From Pseudomonas muyukensis (GTDB taxonomy: Bacteria > Pseudomonadota > Gammaproteobacteria > Pseudomonadales > Pseudomonadaceae): a stretch of DNA of 64,000 nt. Made by a program: the position numbers and the translations under genes. Of the stretch, positions 26,105 through 34,338 are shown piece by piece. Numbering within the stretch: position 1 is the stretch's first letter; every line of letters starts with the position of its first letter. Location of the stretch: contig NZ_CP077073.1 in the NCBI RefSeq assembly GCF_019139535.1, forward strand, positions 509,501-573,500, written 5' to 3'. The notes under the pieces are model-generated. The model saw only the letters and a list, made by a program, of their open reading frames with translations. It ran no database searches and was not told the origin of the DNA.

Positions 26105-26260
26105 ACCGGGTCGCTGTCGGTTCGGCGATCGGGCGTGGAAACCCGGTAGTCCTGAGAAGGTGCCGTAATGGCAGTTGTATGCGGGAGGCCTCTGGCCTAC
26201 CGGGTGACCTTCTTTCCGGATTTCCACCCCGTGTACAACTGCCGCCCTCTGCGTGGAAAC
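26105..26260 (+). promoter_or_regulatory. Structured leader with repeated motifs upstream of DUF6124
   Basis: ACCCGGT (26141-26147) can pair with ACCGGGT at 26105-26111 or, as ACCCGGTAG, with CTACCGGGT at 26198-26206. GGCAGTTGTA (26170) pairs with TACAACTGCC (26234). GCGTGGAAAC occurs twice (26133 and 26251). Together these span the 190 bp before the gene. Confidence 0.5.
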
Positions 26261-26296
26261 GGACGGTTGCAGTCAAACCTGAAGAAGGCATCTGCA

Positions 26297-26581
26297 ATGA
26301 AAAAAATCGTCCCCGACCCACCCCTTCCCGACACCCGCCACCACACCTTCGGCCAATGCGACGCCGGCCATCCACCGCTGTTTGCGGTCAACCCCAACAT
26401 CAACGCCCACGACGCCCTGGTGCATGTCGCCGAATACCTGCGCAGTGCCTACAACGTCGGCTACAAGGCGCTGGAGCATATGGATGAAACCGGCAGGAGC
26501 CTGCTGTGGGCCAGCCTGCATGGCATCGAGATGGCCGAAGGCCTGACGGAGGCGATGCTGGAGGGTATTGAGTCGTCCTGA
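26297..26581 (+). CDS. DUF6124 (formerly DUF3077) family protein
   Basis: A 94-residue Pseudomonas-restricted protein: MKKIVPDPP start, a short Cys-containing segment FGQCDAGHPPLFAVNP, then helices AHDALVHVAEYLRSAYNVGYKALEHMDETGRSLLWASLHGIEMAEGLTEAML. No signal peptide is visible. The function is unknown. The ATG at 26297 gives the family N-terminus, so a longer frame from 26168 is rejected. It follows a strongly structured leader and precedes a solo palindrome. Confidence 0.78.
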   Translation: MKKIVPDPPLPDTRHHTFGQCDAGHPPLFAVNPNINAHDALVHVAEYLRSAYNVGYKALEHMDETGRSLLWASLHGIEMAEGLTEAMLEGIESS

Positions 26582-26628
26582 GAAGCAGATCGCATGAGGG
26601 CCGCCAAGTGCTTGCCGATGGCCTTGCA

Positions 26629-26678
26629 GCGCCTATCAGATCGAGCGCCGCGCGGGCGGCGCTCGATCTGATAGGCGC
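26629..26678. repeat. Solo perfect palindrome, REP-end type
   Basis: Arms of 22 bp around a 6-bp centre CGCGGG; the arms carry GCGCCTATCAGATCGAGC. The arm sequence is the same as the outer ends of the long elements at 25689 and 43207, so this may be a minimal or deletion derivative. Confidence 0.8.
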
Positions 26679-26759
26679 CACAAAGCTGTCGCCCTGCCCT
26701 CCAGCCCCACCACCAGATAGACTGCGAGCCATTATCCCCGGCGCGCTGCGGAGCCCCCC

Positions 26760-27671
26760 TTGGAAGACCTCAACTCCCTCTACTACTTCACCCAGGTGGT
26801 CGAGCACGGCGGCTTCGCCCCCGCCGGGCGGGCGCTGGACATGCCCAAGTCCAAGCTCAGCCGGCGCATCGCCGACCTCGAAGACCGCCTCGGCGTGCGC
26901 CTGCTGCATCGCACCAGCCGGCACTGCTCGCTGACCGAGATCGGCCAGGCCTACTACAACCGCTGCCTGGCGATGCGCGTGGAGGCCGAGGGCGCCGCCG
27001 AGATCATCGAACGCAACCGCAGCGAACCCCGTGGGCTGGTGCGTATCAGCTGCCCCACCACCCTGCTCAATTCCTGGGTCGGGCCGATGCTCACCCGCTA
27101 CATGCTCAAGTACCCGCAGGTGGAGCTTTTCATCGAAAGCACCAACCGCCGCGTCGACCTGCTGCACGAGGGCTTCGACGTGGCGCTGCGGGTGCGCTTC
27201 CCGCCGCTGGAGAACACCGACATGGTGATGAAGGTGTTGAGCAACAGCACCCAGTGCCTGGTCGGGCATCCGTCGTTTCTCGAGCAGCTGGCCGAAGGTT
27301 TCGACCCGCAGCAGCTCAGTGAGCTGCCCAGCGTGCATTGGGGCGGCGCCCAGCGTGAGTACCAGTGGGAGCTGTTCCAGGGTGAGGACATGAGCGAAAG
27401 CCTGGTGATCCCGCACAAACCACGGATGGTCACCGACGACCTGTTTGCCTTGCGCCACTTCGTGGTGGCCGGAATAGGTATCGCCCACCTGCCGCGGGTG
27501 GCGGTGCGCGAGGACCTGGCAGCGGGGCGGTTGGTGGAGATGCTGCCGGACTGGCATCCGCGTTGCGGCATCGTGCATGCGATCTTCCCGTCGCGGCGCG
27601 GGTTGCTGCCGTCGGTGCGGTCGTTGATCGATCATCTGGCGGAGGAATTCGCCATCAGCGACATGGCGTAG
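26760..27671 (+). CDS. LysR-type transcriptional regulator
   Basis: A 303-residue LTTR. The N-terminal winged helix-turn-helix is LNSLYYFTQVVEHGGFAPAGRALDMPKSKLSRRIADLEDRLGVRLLHR, with the substrate-binding domain from about residue 90. The start is TTG at 26760 with GGAG 6 nt upstream; the next ATG would delete half of the HTH. The nearest candidate target is unclear: the amidohydrolase lies convergent downstream. The variation S-K-L-S-R in the recognition helix is seen in the group that includes quinone and azoreductase regulators. Confidence 0.88.
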   Translation: MEDLNSLYYFTQVVEHGGFAPAGRALDMPKSKLSRRIADLEDRLGVRLLHRTSRHCSLTEIGQAYYNRCLAMRVEAEGAAEIIERNRSEPRGLVRISCPTTLLNSWVGPMLTRYMLKYPQVELFIESTNRRVDLLHEGFDVALRVRFPPLENTDMVMKVLSNSTQCLVGHPSFLEQLAEGFDPQQLSELPSVHWGGAQREYQWELFQGEDMSESLVIPHKPRMVTDDLFALRHFVVAGIGIAHLPRVAVREDLAAGRLVEMLPDWHPRCGIVHAIFPSRRGLLPSVRSLIDHLAEEFAISDMA

Positions 27672-27685
27672 CACGCCAGCGCGAG

Positions 27686-27736
27686 GCCAGCCCGCTCCCA
27701 CGTAACCCTAGGGTCTCGGTGGGAGCGGGCTGGCCC
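27686..27736. terminator. Inverted repeat between convergent genes
   Basis: GGCCAGCCCGCTCCCAC and GTGGGAGCGGGCTGGCC are perfect 17-bp arms separated by 17 nt, between the LysR gene and the amidohydrolase stop. It is likely a REP-type bidirectional terminator. Confidence 0.6.
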
Positions 27737-27749
27737 CGCGATCAGGCCA

Positions 27750-29720
27750 TCAGAAGGCGAAGCAGGAACAACCCAACGCGCCCCAGAAGCCCTGGTAATC
27801 GCTCACCGGCACACTGGAATGCCGCGCCTTCTCATGGCTGTGGGCATGCACCCCGCACGGCCCGACACACTGGTGCAGCGCCGCCGCCATCGGCGCCCCG
27901 GCGCGCCAGTGCCCGGGCACCTTGGCCACCGGCGACCACTCGGGCAACACCGGCACCTGCGCCGGGCCCAGCTTGTCGAACTCGGCGGCGCCGTACACCA
28001 CCTTGCCGTCGACGATGGTCAGCACCGACTCGATACCCTTGATCGCCTCTTCATCGACGCTGAAGAAGTCCAGCGACAGCGCCGCCAGGTCGGCCAGCTG
28101 GCCGACCTTGATCTGCCCCTTCTTGCCCTGCTCGCTGGAGAACCAGGCGCTGCCATGGGTGAACAACTGCAACGCGGTCTCGCGGCTCAGGCCTTGCGGA
28201 TACAGTTCCAGCCCGCCGACGGTCTTGCCGCTGACCATCCAGTACAGCGACGTCCACGGGTTGTAGCTGGACACCCGGGTCGCGTCGGTACCGGCCCCCA
28301 CCGGCACGCCCATGTCGAGCATGCGCTTGATCGGCGGGGTGTGCTCGGCGGCCTTGGCGCCATAACGGTCGACGAAATACTCACCCTGGAAGGCCATGCG
28401 GTCCTGGATGGCGATGCCGCCGCCCAGCGCCCGCACCCGCTCGATGTTCTTCGGGGTGATGGTCTCGGCGTGGTCGAAGAACCACGGCAGGCCGTTGAAC
28501 GGGATGTCGCGGTTGACCTTCTCGAACACGTCGAGCATGCGCGAGATGGATTCGTCGTAGGTGGCGTGCAGGCGGAACGGCCAGCGCTGCTCGACCAGGT
28601 GGCGTACCACCGGCTCCAGCTCCTGCTCCATGGTTTGCGGCAGGTCCGGGCGCGGCTCGAGGAAGTCCTCGAAGTCGGCGGCGGAGAACACCAGCATTTC
28701 GCCGGCACCGTTGTGGCGGAAGAAGTCGTTGCCGTCGCCCGGCTTGACCTTTTGCGTCCAGTTCTTGAAATCGGTGAGCTCTTCCTTGGGCTTCTGGGTG
28801 AACAGGTTGTAGGCGATGCGCACGGTCAACTGGTCGTTGTCGGCCAGCTCCTGGATCACCTGGTAGTCGTCCGGGTAGTTCTGGTAGCCGCCACCGGCAT
28901 CGATGGCGCTGGTCAGGCCCAGGCGGTTGAGCTCGCGCATGAACTGGCGGGTGGAGTTGACCTGGTACTCCAGCGGCAGCTTCGGCCCCTTGGCCAGGGT
29001 GGCGTAGAGGATGGTGGCGTTGGGCCGGGCAATCAGCATGCCGGTGGGGTTGCCGAACTTGTCGCGCTGGATCTCGCCGCCCGGCGGGTTGGGCGTGTCC
29101 TTGCTGTAGCCCACGGCCTTGAGCGCGGCGCGGTTGAGCAGCGCGCGGTCGTACAGGTGGAGGAGGAACACCGGGGTGTCCGGGGCGGCCTGGTTGATCT
29201 CTTCGAGGGTCGGCATGCGCTTTTCGGCGAACTGGAACTCGTTCCAGCCGCCGACCACGCGCACCCACTGCGGGCTCGGCGTGCGCTCGGCCTGGGCCTT
29301 GAGCATGCGCAGGGCATCGGCCAGCGACGGCACGCCCTCCCAGCGCAGCTCCAGGTTGTAGTTCAGGCCGCCACGGATCAGGTGCAGGTGCGAGTCGTTC
29401 AGGCCCGGGATCACCGTGCGCTGCTTGAGGTCGATGATCTGCGTGGCGCCCCCCTTGTGGGCCATGGCCTCGGCGTCGCTGCCCACGGCGAGGAACTTGC
29501 CGTCCTTGATGGCCACGGCGCTGGCGGTGGGCTTTTCGCGGTCAACGGTGTGCAACTTGCCATTGAACAAGATGAGGTCGGCGGTCATGGGATCTCCTGA
29601 AAGGGCTGCATGGGCGGAATCGGTGAACGGCAATGCACTCCACAGTGCGCCAGCGGCACCGAGCACGGTGCTGGTGGCGAGGAACTTGCGGCGGCTCTGG
29701 TCGGTTGGGTCCTGGCTCAT
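27750..29720 (-). CDS. Tat-exported amidohydrolase (YtcJ-like, amidohydrolase family 3)
   Basis: A 656-residue protein. A twin-arginine signal (DQSRRKFLATS, hydrophobic LGAAGALWSAL, cleavage near SAHA) is followed by an imidazolone-type composite domain (DLILFNGKLHTVD), TVIPGLNDSHLHLIRGG with the first metal His pair, DHAETIT near 415, and VPVGAGTDATRVSSYNPW with the last Asp. A metal-dependent hydrolase of cyclic amide or related bonds is expected in the periplasm; the substrate is unknown. A second start with a good ribosome site lies at 29588 and would give a form without the signal. Confidence 0.85.
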   Translation of the reverse strand: MSQDPTDQSRRKFLATSTVLGAAGALWSALPFTDSAHAALSGDPMTADLILFNGKLHTVDREKPTASAVAIKDGKFLAVGSDAEAMAHKGGATQIIDLKQRTVIPGLNDSHLHLIRGGLNYNLELRWEGVPSLADALRMLKAQAERTPSPQWVRVVGGWNEFQFAEKRMPTLEEINQAAPDTPVFLLHLYDRALLNRAALKAVGYSKDTPNPPGGEIQRDKFGNPTGMLIARPNATILYATLAKGPKLPLEYQVNSTRQFMRELNRLGLTSAIDAGGGYQNYPDDYQVIQELADNDQLTVRIAYNLFTQKPKEELTDFKNWTQKVKPGDGNDFFRHNGAGEMLVFSAADFEDFLEPRPDLPQTMEQELEPVVRHLVEQRWPFRLHATYDESISRMLDVFEKVNRDIPFNGLPWFFDHAETITPKNIERVRALGGGIAIQDRMAFQGEYFVDRYGAKAAEHTPPIKRMLDMGVPVGAGTDATRVSSYNPWTSLYWMVSGKTVGGLELYPQGLSRETALQLFTHGSAWFSSEQGKKGQIKVGQLADLAALSLDFFSVDEEAIKGIESVLTIVDGKVVYGAAEFDKLGPAQVPVLPEWSPVAKVPGHWRAGAPMAAALHQCVGPCGVHAHSHEKARHSSVPVSDYQGFWGALGCSCFAF

Positions 29721-29784
29721 GGTGCTCTCCGTCCGGATGGTTTCGGCAGGCGGTTGAAGGCTAGCAATGGATCACGGCGGGCGC

Positions 29785-30345
29785 TCAGCGGCGCAACCAG
29801 GCGGCGCAGCGGCGGGTCACCCAGGGCATGATGTAGAACACCACTGGCAGGATGACGAACAGGTTGACGATCAGGTTGCCGCTGATCGGGCCGCCCAGGC
29901 CTGGGTAACGGGCGAACAAGGGTGCCAGCAACGACGGGATGACCAGGGTCATCGGGCAGATCACCAGGTAGGTCAGCAGCGCCTGCTTCCAGCGCGGCGG
30001 TTGCGCCGTGCCCTGGCTAGGCGGGGTGAACCAGAACTCTGGGTCGTCGTGCACCTGGGTGTGGTCGCCATCCTCCAGCAGCGGCAACACTTCGCCGACC
30101 AGCGCCTGGCGTTCGGCCGAATTGACCCAGGCCTGCAACTGCGCGGCGTCGGCGAAGCGCACCACGGTGGTGAAGTGGCGGCCGCCGTCTTGCGGGCGAA
30201 TGACGTTGACGTCCAGGTGCCCAGGCTGCTGGCGCGCGGTGGTCACGGCGCGCTGGAGCCAGGTTTCGTAGTGCGCCAGCGCCTGGGCACGGACCTTGTG
30301 CTGGATCACCAGCGTGACGACGTTGCGGTTGTGTGCGCTGCTCAT
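29785..30345 (-). CDS. Antibiotic biosynthesis monooxygenase-domain protein with C-terminal membrane helices
   Basis: A 186-residue protein. Residues ~8-95 form the ABM ferredoxin-like fold (NVVTLVIQHKVRAQALAHYETWLQ, HLDVNVIRPQDGGRHFTTVVRF). Residues ~118-178 form two membrane helices (LLTYLVICPMTLVIPSLLAPLF and SGNLIVNLFVILPVVFYIMPWV). ATG at 30345 has GGGG 7 nt upstream; an ATG two codons earlier is possible. Function is unknown; the fusion suggests a small-molecule-binding domain tethered to the inner membrane. Confidence 0.78.
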   Translation of the reverse strand: MSSAHNRNVVTLVIQHKVRAQALAHYETWLQRAVTTARQQPGHLDVNVIRPQDGGRHFTTVVRFADAAQLQAWVNSAERQALVGEVLPLLEDGDHTQVHDDPEFWFTPPSQGTAQPPRWKQALLTYLVICPMTLVIPSLLAPLFARYPGLGGPISGNLIVNLFVILPVVFYIMPWVTRRCAAWLRR

Positions 30346-30460
30346 CTGCATGCCCCGGTGCTGAACTGGCCGACGCGCACTGTGCAACGGCGCACGGGCG
30401 CAGGATTGGACGGGTGTGCTGCCTTGCCTGGCGCCGCTGCGGCGCCAGGCGGGCAACGCC

Positions 30461-31090
30461 TTATTTACCGGCGGTCAGGGCGTTGTAGCTGGTGATCAGG
30501 TTGCGGTAGTCGGGGATGTGGTTGGAGAACAGCGCCGCCAACCCCTCGACGTCGTTGCGCCAGTCGCGGTGCAGCTCACAGGCCACGCCGAACCAGGTCA
30601 TCAGCTGCGCGCCGGCCTGGCTCATGCGGTTGTGGGCGGCATCGCGGGTCATTTCGTTGAAGGTGCCGGAAGCGTCGGTGACCACGAACACCTCGAATTC
30701 CTCTTCAAGGGCCGCCAGCGCCGGGAAGGCCACGCACACCTCGGTGACCACACCGGCGATGATCAGCTGCTTCTTGCCGGTGGCCTTCACCGCCTTGACG
30801 AAATCTTCGTTGTCCCAGGCGTTGATCTGGCCAGGGCGGGCGATGTAGGGAGCGTCCGGGAACAGCGCCTTGAGCTCGGGTACCAGCGGGCCGTTGGGGC
30901 CTTGCTCGAAGCTGGTGGTGAGGATGGTCGGCAGGTTGAAGTACTTGGCCAGGTCGGCCAGGGCCAGCACGTTGTTCTTGAAGCGGTCCGGCTCGATATC
31001 GCGGACCAGGGACAGCAGGCCGGCCTGGTGGTCGACCAGCAGTACGGCGGCGTCGTCTTTGTTCAGGCGGTTGTATTTGAAGTGGTTCAT
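30461..31090 (-). CDS. Isochorismatase-family cysteine hydrolase, YcaC-like
   Basis: A 209-residue protein with catalytic Asp in LLVDHQAGL (about residue 21), Lys in KATGKKQLIIAG and nucleophile Cys in GVVTEVCVAFPAL (about 118). The length and MNHFKYNRLNKDDAAVLLVDH start match YcaC, an octameric cysteine hydrolase of unknown substrate. It is transcribed leftwards, about 115 bp upstream of the ABM gene in the same direction. About 260 bp upstream lead to the divergent mscS gene. Confidence 0.86.
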   Translation of the reverse strand: MNHFKYNRLNKDDAAVLLVDHQAGLLSLVRDIEPDRFKNNVLALADLAKYFNLPTILTTSFEQGPNGPLVPELKALFPDAPYIARPGQINAWDNEDFVKAVKATGKKQLIIAGVVTEVCVAFPALAALEEEFEVFVVTDASGTFNEMTRDAAHNRMSQAGAQLMTWFGVACELHRDWRNDVEGLAALFSNHIPDYRNLITSYNALTAGK

Positions 31091-31250
31091 TGCCGGTGCT
31101 CCTTGAGTTTCGATCTTCAGTGGGGTGGGTGTTTCGCGTTGATGGGAGAAGATTAAAACCAGCACCTTTGTGACGGTAGATAGTGAAATTTGGCTTTAGC
31201 GTTCTGTTTTATGAACGATAGATTGGCATTGCCTGTTCTGGCCTTATCGC

Positions 31251-31260
31251 GGGGGGGGGG
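31251..31260. repeat. G10 homopolymer tract
   Basis: Ten consecutive G in the 260-bp divergent region between the YcaC-like gene and the channel gene, directly followed by CCC. Such tracts slip easily in replication and in sequencing. Confidence 0.8.
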
Positions 31261-31351
31261 CCCGGCGATTGCGATACCCGCATCCAGTCATTGCCTGGCT
31301 CGGTAACCTGCTCTATTACTACCCACAACCCTCCCCCGCCCCGAGACCACC

Positions 31352-32779
31352 ATGCTGGCGTTCATCCAGTCATACCCGCTGTTGCTCGGCACCCTGCTGA
31401 TCCTGCTCGACCTGCTGCTCTGGCAGTTGATCCCGCTGCACCGTCGGGCCTGGCGCATCGCCACGCGCCTGGTGTTCTTCCTGGCGTTCAGCGCGGTGCT
31501 GCTGGCCGCCGGCATGAGCCCGCTGCTACCGCCACCCTGGGCCGACGATGTCACGCGCAACCTGCTGGCCACGGTGCTGGCGATCGGCTGGTGGCTGTTC
31601 GCCGCGCGCACGGTGACCGTGGTCTTCGGCCTGCTGCTGGTAGCCCGCGGCAGCCACGGCGGGCGCTTGTTGCAGGATGTGCTCGGGGCGTTGATCTTCC
31701 TCGCCGCCATCGTCGCGGCGGCGGCCTATGTGCTGCAGTTGCCGGTCAAGGGCTTGCTGGCCACGTCGGGGGTGATGGCCATCGTCATCGGCCTGGCGTT
31801 GCAGAGCACCCTCAGTGACGTGTTCTCGGGCATCGTGCTCAACACCACGCGGCCCTACCAGATCGGCGACGCGATCTCCATCGACGGCACCGAGGGCAAG
31901 GTGGTGGACATCGACTGGCGCGCCACCCGCTTGATCACCGCCAGCGGCAGCCTGGCGGTGGTTCCCAACTCGGTGGCGGCCAAGGCGCGGCTGCTCAACC
32001 ACAGCCGCCCGGCCGACCGCCATGGGGTGACGGTCAGCGTGGTGGTACCGGCCAAGGTGCGGCCCAAGCGGGTGTTCGATGCCCTGGAGAAGGCCTTGCA
32101 AGGCACCAGCGCGTTGCTGCCCTCGCCCGCGCCCAAGGTCACGGTGAAGCTGTCCACCCTCGAATCGGTGGAATACGAGGCCAGCGGCTTCGTCGCCGAC
32201 ATGGCGCACAAGACCGAGGTGCGCAACCAGCTGTTCGACCTGGCCCACCGCCACCTGGAAGCCAGCGGCGTGATGTGGAACGTCGACCTCGCCTTGCCCC
32301 CGCGCAGCCGCCAGCGCGAACTGCTGGATGAGGTGCGGGTGTTTCGCTCGCTCAGCGGCGAGGAGCGCGATGCCCTGAGCCAGCGCATGACCGCGGTGGA
32401 GTACCTGGCCGACCAGGTGATCCTGGGGATCGGCGACCACTCCGATCACTTGCTGGTCATCGGCAGCGGGGTGATCCAGGCCTCGATCCGCAACGGCGAA
32501 AAGTTGCTGGAGGCTGGCCGCATGGGGCCGGGCGAGGTGCTGGGGGTGGAGGGCATCGTCGATGAAAACGACTCGCTGGCCGAGTTCCGCACCCTGACCA
32601 GCTGCCTGCTGTACCGCATCGAGAAGGACCAGGTGCGCAGCTGCCTGGCGCAGCGTGGCGAGGTGGAGTCGGCACTGGTCAAGTTGCAGCGGTTCCGCCA
32701 GCTGAGCCGCGAGTCGCTGCTGCTGCAAAAGCCGCCGCAAGTGAAGAAGGGCGGGTTCCTGAGCTGGTTGCACAAGTAG
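31352..32779 (+). CDS. Mechanosensitive ion channel MscS with cyclic nucleotide-binding domain
   Basis: A 475-residue inner membrane protein: four N-terminal helices, the MscS pore helix and beta domain (GLLATSGVMAIVIGLALQSTLSDVFSGIVLNTTRPYQIGDAISID), and a C-terminal cNMP-binding domain from about residue 330 (FRSLSGEERDALSQRMTAVEYL, LLVIGSGVIQASIRN). Such chimeras (bCNG type) may be gated by ligand rather than tension. The phosphate-binding cassette does not clearly show the cAMP Arg (GPGEVLGVEGIVDENDSLAEFRTL), so the ligand is uncertain. Confidence 0.88.
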   Translation: MLAFIQSYPLLLGTLLILLDLLLWQLIPLHRRAWRIATRLVFFLAFSAVLLAAGMSPLLPPPWADDVTRNLLATVLAIGWWLFAARTVTVVFGLLLVARGSHGGRLLQDVLGALIFLAAIVAAAAYVLQLPVKGLLATSGVMAIVIGLALQSTLSDVFSGIVLNTTRPYQIGDAISIDGTEGKVVDIDWRATRLITASGSLAVVPNSVAAKARLLNHSRPADRHGVTVSVVVPAKVRPKRVFDALEKALQGTSALLPSPAPKVTVKLSTLESVEYEASGFVADMAHKTEVRNQLFDLAHRHLEASGVMWNVDLALPPRSRQRELLDEVRVFRSLSGEERDALSQRMTAVEYLADQVILGIGDHSDHLLVIGSGVIQASIRNGEKLLEAGRMGPGEVLGVEGIVDENDSLAEFRTLTSCLLYRIEKDQVRSCLAQRGEVESALVKLQRFRQLSRESLLLQKPPQVKKGGFLSWLHK

Positions 32780-32799
32780 CCTGGCGCACCACGATCCCC

Positions 32800-32912
32800 T
32801 GTAGGAGCGGCCTTGTGTCGCGAAAGGCCTGCGCAGCAGGCCCGGCGGTTCTGCATGAAGTCGAGATCCTGCAGCTGCTGCGCAGCCCTTTCACGACACC
32901 AGGCCGCGCGCC
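32800..32912. repeat. Inverted pair of REP elements
   Basis: TGTAGGAGCGGCCTTGTGTCG at left and TTTCACGACACCAGGCCGCGC at right, the second arm being degenerate. It lies between the convergent mscS-type gene and amaA. Confidence 0.75.
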
Positions 32913-32920
32913 AATGCCGA

Positions 32921-34207
32921 CTACAGGACGACCCGCAAGCACTGCCCGGCGTGATACAGCGAGAACCCCGACTCGTAGAACGCCGTGCGCAGCGAGGGTG
33001 CGCTCACCGGTTTCATCGGCGAGAACGGAATCGGCAGGTGCTGCGGGTCGTCCTTGAGCAGGAACTCGGCGAACGCCCGGCCGATCACCGTGCCGGTGGT
33101 GTTGCCCCGGCCGTTGTAGCCGGTCACCGCCACCAGCCCCGGCGCCGGCTCGAACAGGCGCATCAGGTGGTCGGGGGTGAAGTCGATGCAGCCGGTCCAG
33201 TGCATCTGCCATTCGACCTTGCCCAATTCAGGGTAGTAATGGCTCTGGATGCGGTCGGCCCAGCTGCGCACGAACCACGCCGGCTTGTTGTCGACCCGTC
33301 CCAGGCTGCCCAGCAACAGGCGGCCCTGGTCGTCGCGGCGGATGCTGCTGAGCACGGTGCGGGTATCCCACGAGCCCTGGCCATGGGGCAGCACCTTGTC
33401 GGCGGCGGCGCCGTGCAAGGGTTTGGAGGCCACCTGGTAGTAGTAGCCCCGGAAGAAGTGCTTCTGCAGGTTGCTCCAGTCGCCTTCGGTGTAGGCGCCG
33501 GTGGAGATCACCACCTTGTCGGCGCGCACCGAACCACGCCCGGTCATGACCTGCCAGGCGTCGCCGTCACGGGCCAGGCCTTCGACCGCCGACTGCTGGA
33601 ACAGCGTGCCGCCGAGTCGCTCCACGGCAGCGGCCAGGCCCTGGGTGTAGGCCATGGGGTTGATGGTGCCGGCGCGGCGGTCGAGCAGCGCCGCGGCAAT
33701 CTTGTCGGTACCGCAGTATTCCTGGCATTGCGCCCCGGTCAGCAACTCGACGTCGGCGCCTCGGCGCGTCCATTGCTGGTGGCGGGCCTCCAGGTCGGCG
33801 ATGCCGGTGGCGTTGTGCGCCATGTGCAGGGTGCCCTTGTGCTGGGCCTGGCAGTCGATGCCCAGACGTTCGATCATCGCGAACACCTCGGCCGGAGCGC
33901 CGCCGAGCACCGTGTTCAGGCGGCTGCCCTGCTTGTGGCCGAGGGTCGCCTCGACGTCGTCGGGGCGGATCCAGGTGCCGGCGTTGACCAGGCCGACGTT
34001 GCGCCCCGAGCCTCCATGGCCGACCTTCCAGGCCTCCAGCAGGATCACCGACTTGCCTTGCTCGAGCAGGTGGATGGCCGCCGACAGCCCGGTGATGCCA
34101 GCGCCGATCACGCAGACATCGGCCTTGTGCTCACCGGCCAGGGCCTGGGCGCTGACGCTCGGCTGGGTGATGTGTTCCCACAGACATTCTTGACGCAGTT
34201 CGGACAT
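32921..34207 (-). CDS. amaA: L-pipecolate oxidase (FAD-dependent, DAO family)
   Basis: A 428-residue protein with the FAD Rossmann motif ADVCVIGAGITGLSAAIHLLEQGKSVILLEA near residues 29-59 and the DAO C-terminal glycine turn VAVTGYNGRGNTTGTVIGRAFAE. The length and the linkage to amaB, a LysR gene and hglS match AmaA of P. putida. AmaA oxidises L-pipecolate to delta-1-piperideine-6-carboxylate in the D-lysine branch. It lies 131 bp downstream of amaB in the same direction, separated by a REP hairpin. Confidence 0.88.
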   Translation of the reverse strand: MSELRQECLWEHITQPSVSAQALAGEHKADVCVIGAGITGLSAAIHLLEQGKSVILLEAWKVGHGGSGRNVGLVNAGTWIRPDDVEATLGHKQGSRLNTVLGGAPAEVFAMIERLGIDCQAQHKGTLHMAHNATGIADLEARHQQWTRRGADVELLTGAQCQEYCGTDKIAAALLDRRAGTINPMAYTQGLAAAVERLGGTLFQQSAVEGLARDGDAWQVMTGRGSVRADKVVISTGAYTEGDWSNLQKHFFRGYYYQVASKPLHGAAADKVLPHGQGSWDTRTVLSSIRRDDQGRLLLGSLGRVDNKPAWFVRSWADRIQSHYYPELGKVEWQMHWTGCIDFTPDHLMRLFEPAPGLVAVTGYNGRGNTTGTVIGRAFAEFLLKDDPQHLPIPFSPMKPVSAPSLRTAFYESGFSLYHAGQCLRVVL

Positions 34208-34245
34208 GGCCCGGCTCCAGCGATATTGTTCTTTTTTGTGGCCCT

Positions 34246-34310
34246 ATCGCCGGCAAGCCGGCTCCTGCAGGGTTGTGCGATCCCCTGTAGGAGCCGGCTT
34301 GCCGGCGATC
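34246..34310. repeat. REP-type inverted repeat between amaB and amaA
   Basis: ATCGCCGGCAAGCCGGCTCCTGCAG and CTGTAGGAGCCGGCTTGCCGGCGAT mirror each other, with a second small hairpin CCGGGGGC/GCCCCCGG next to it. It may attenuate transcription between the two genes or set different mRNA stability. Confidence 0.75.
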
Positions 34311-34338
34311 CGGGGGCAAGGCCCCCGGCCATCGTGCA

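Noticed and set aside
27819..29600. 593-codon plus-strand ORF over the amidohydrolase
   Set aside because: Shadow frame. The minus strand carries the Tat signal and the metal-site motifs.
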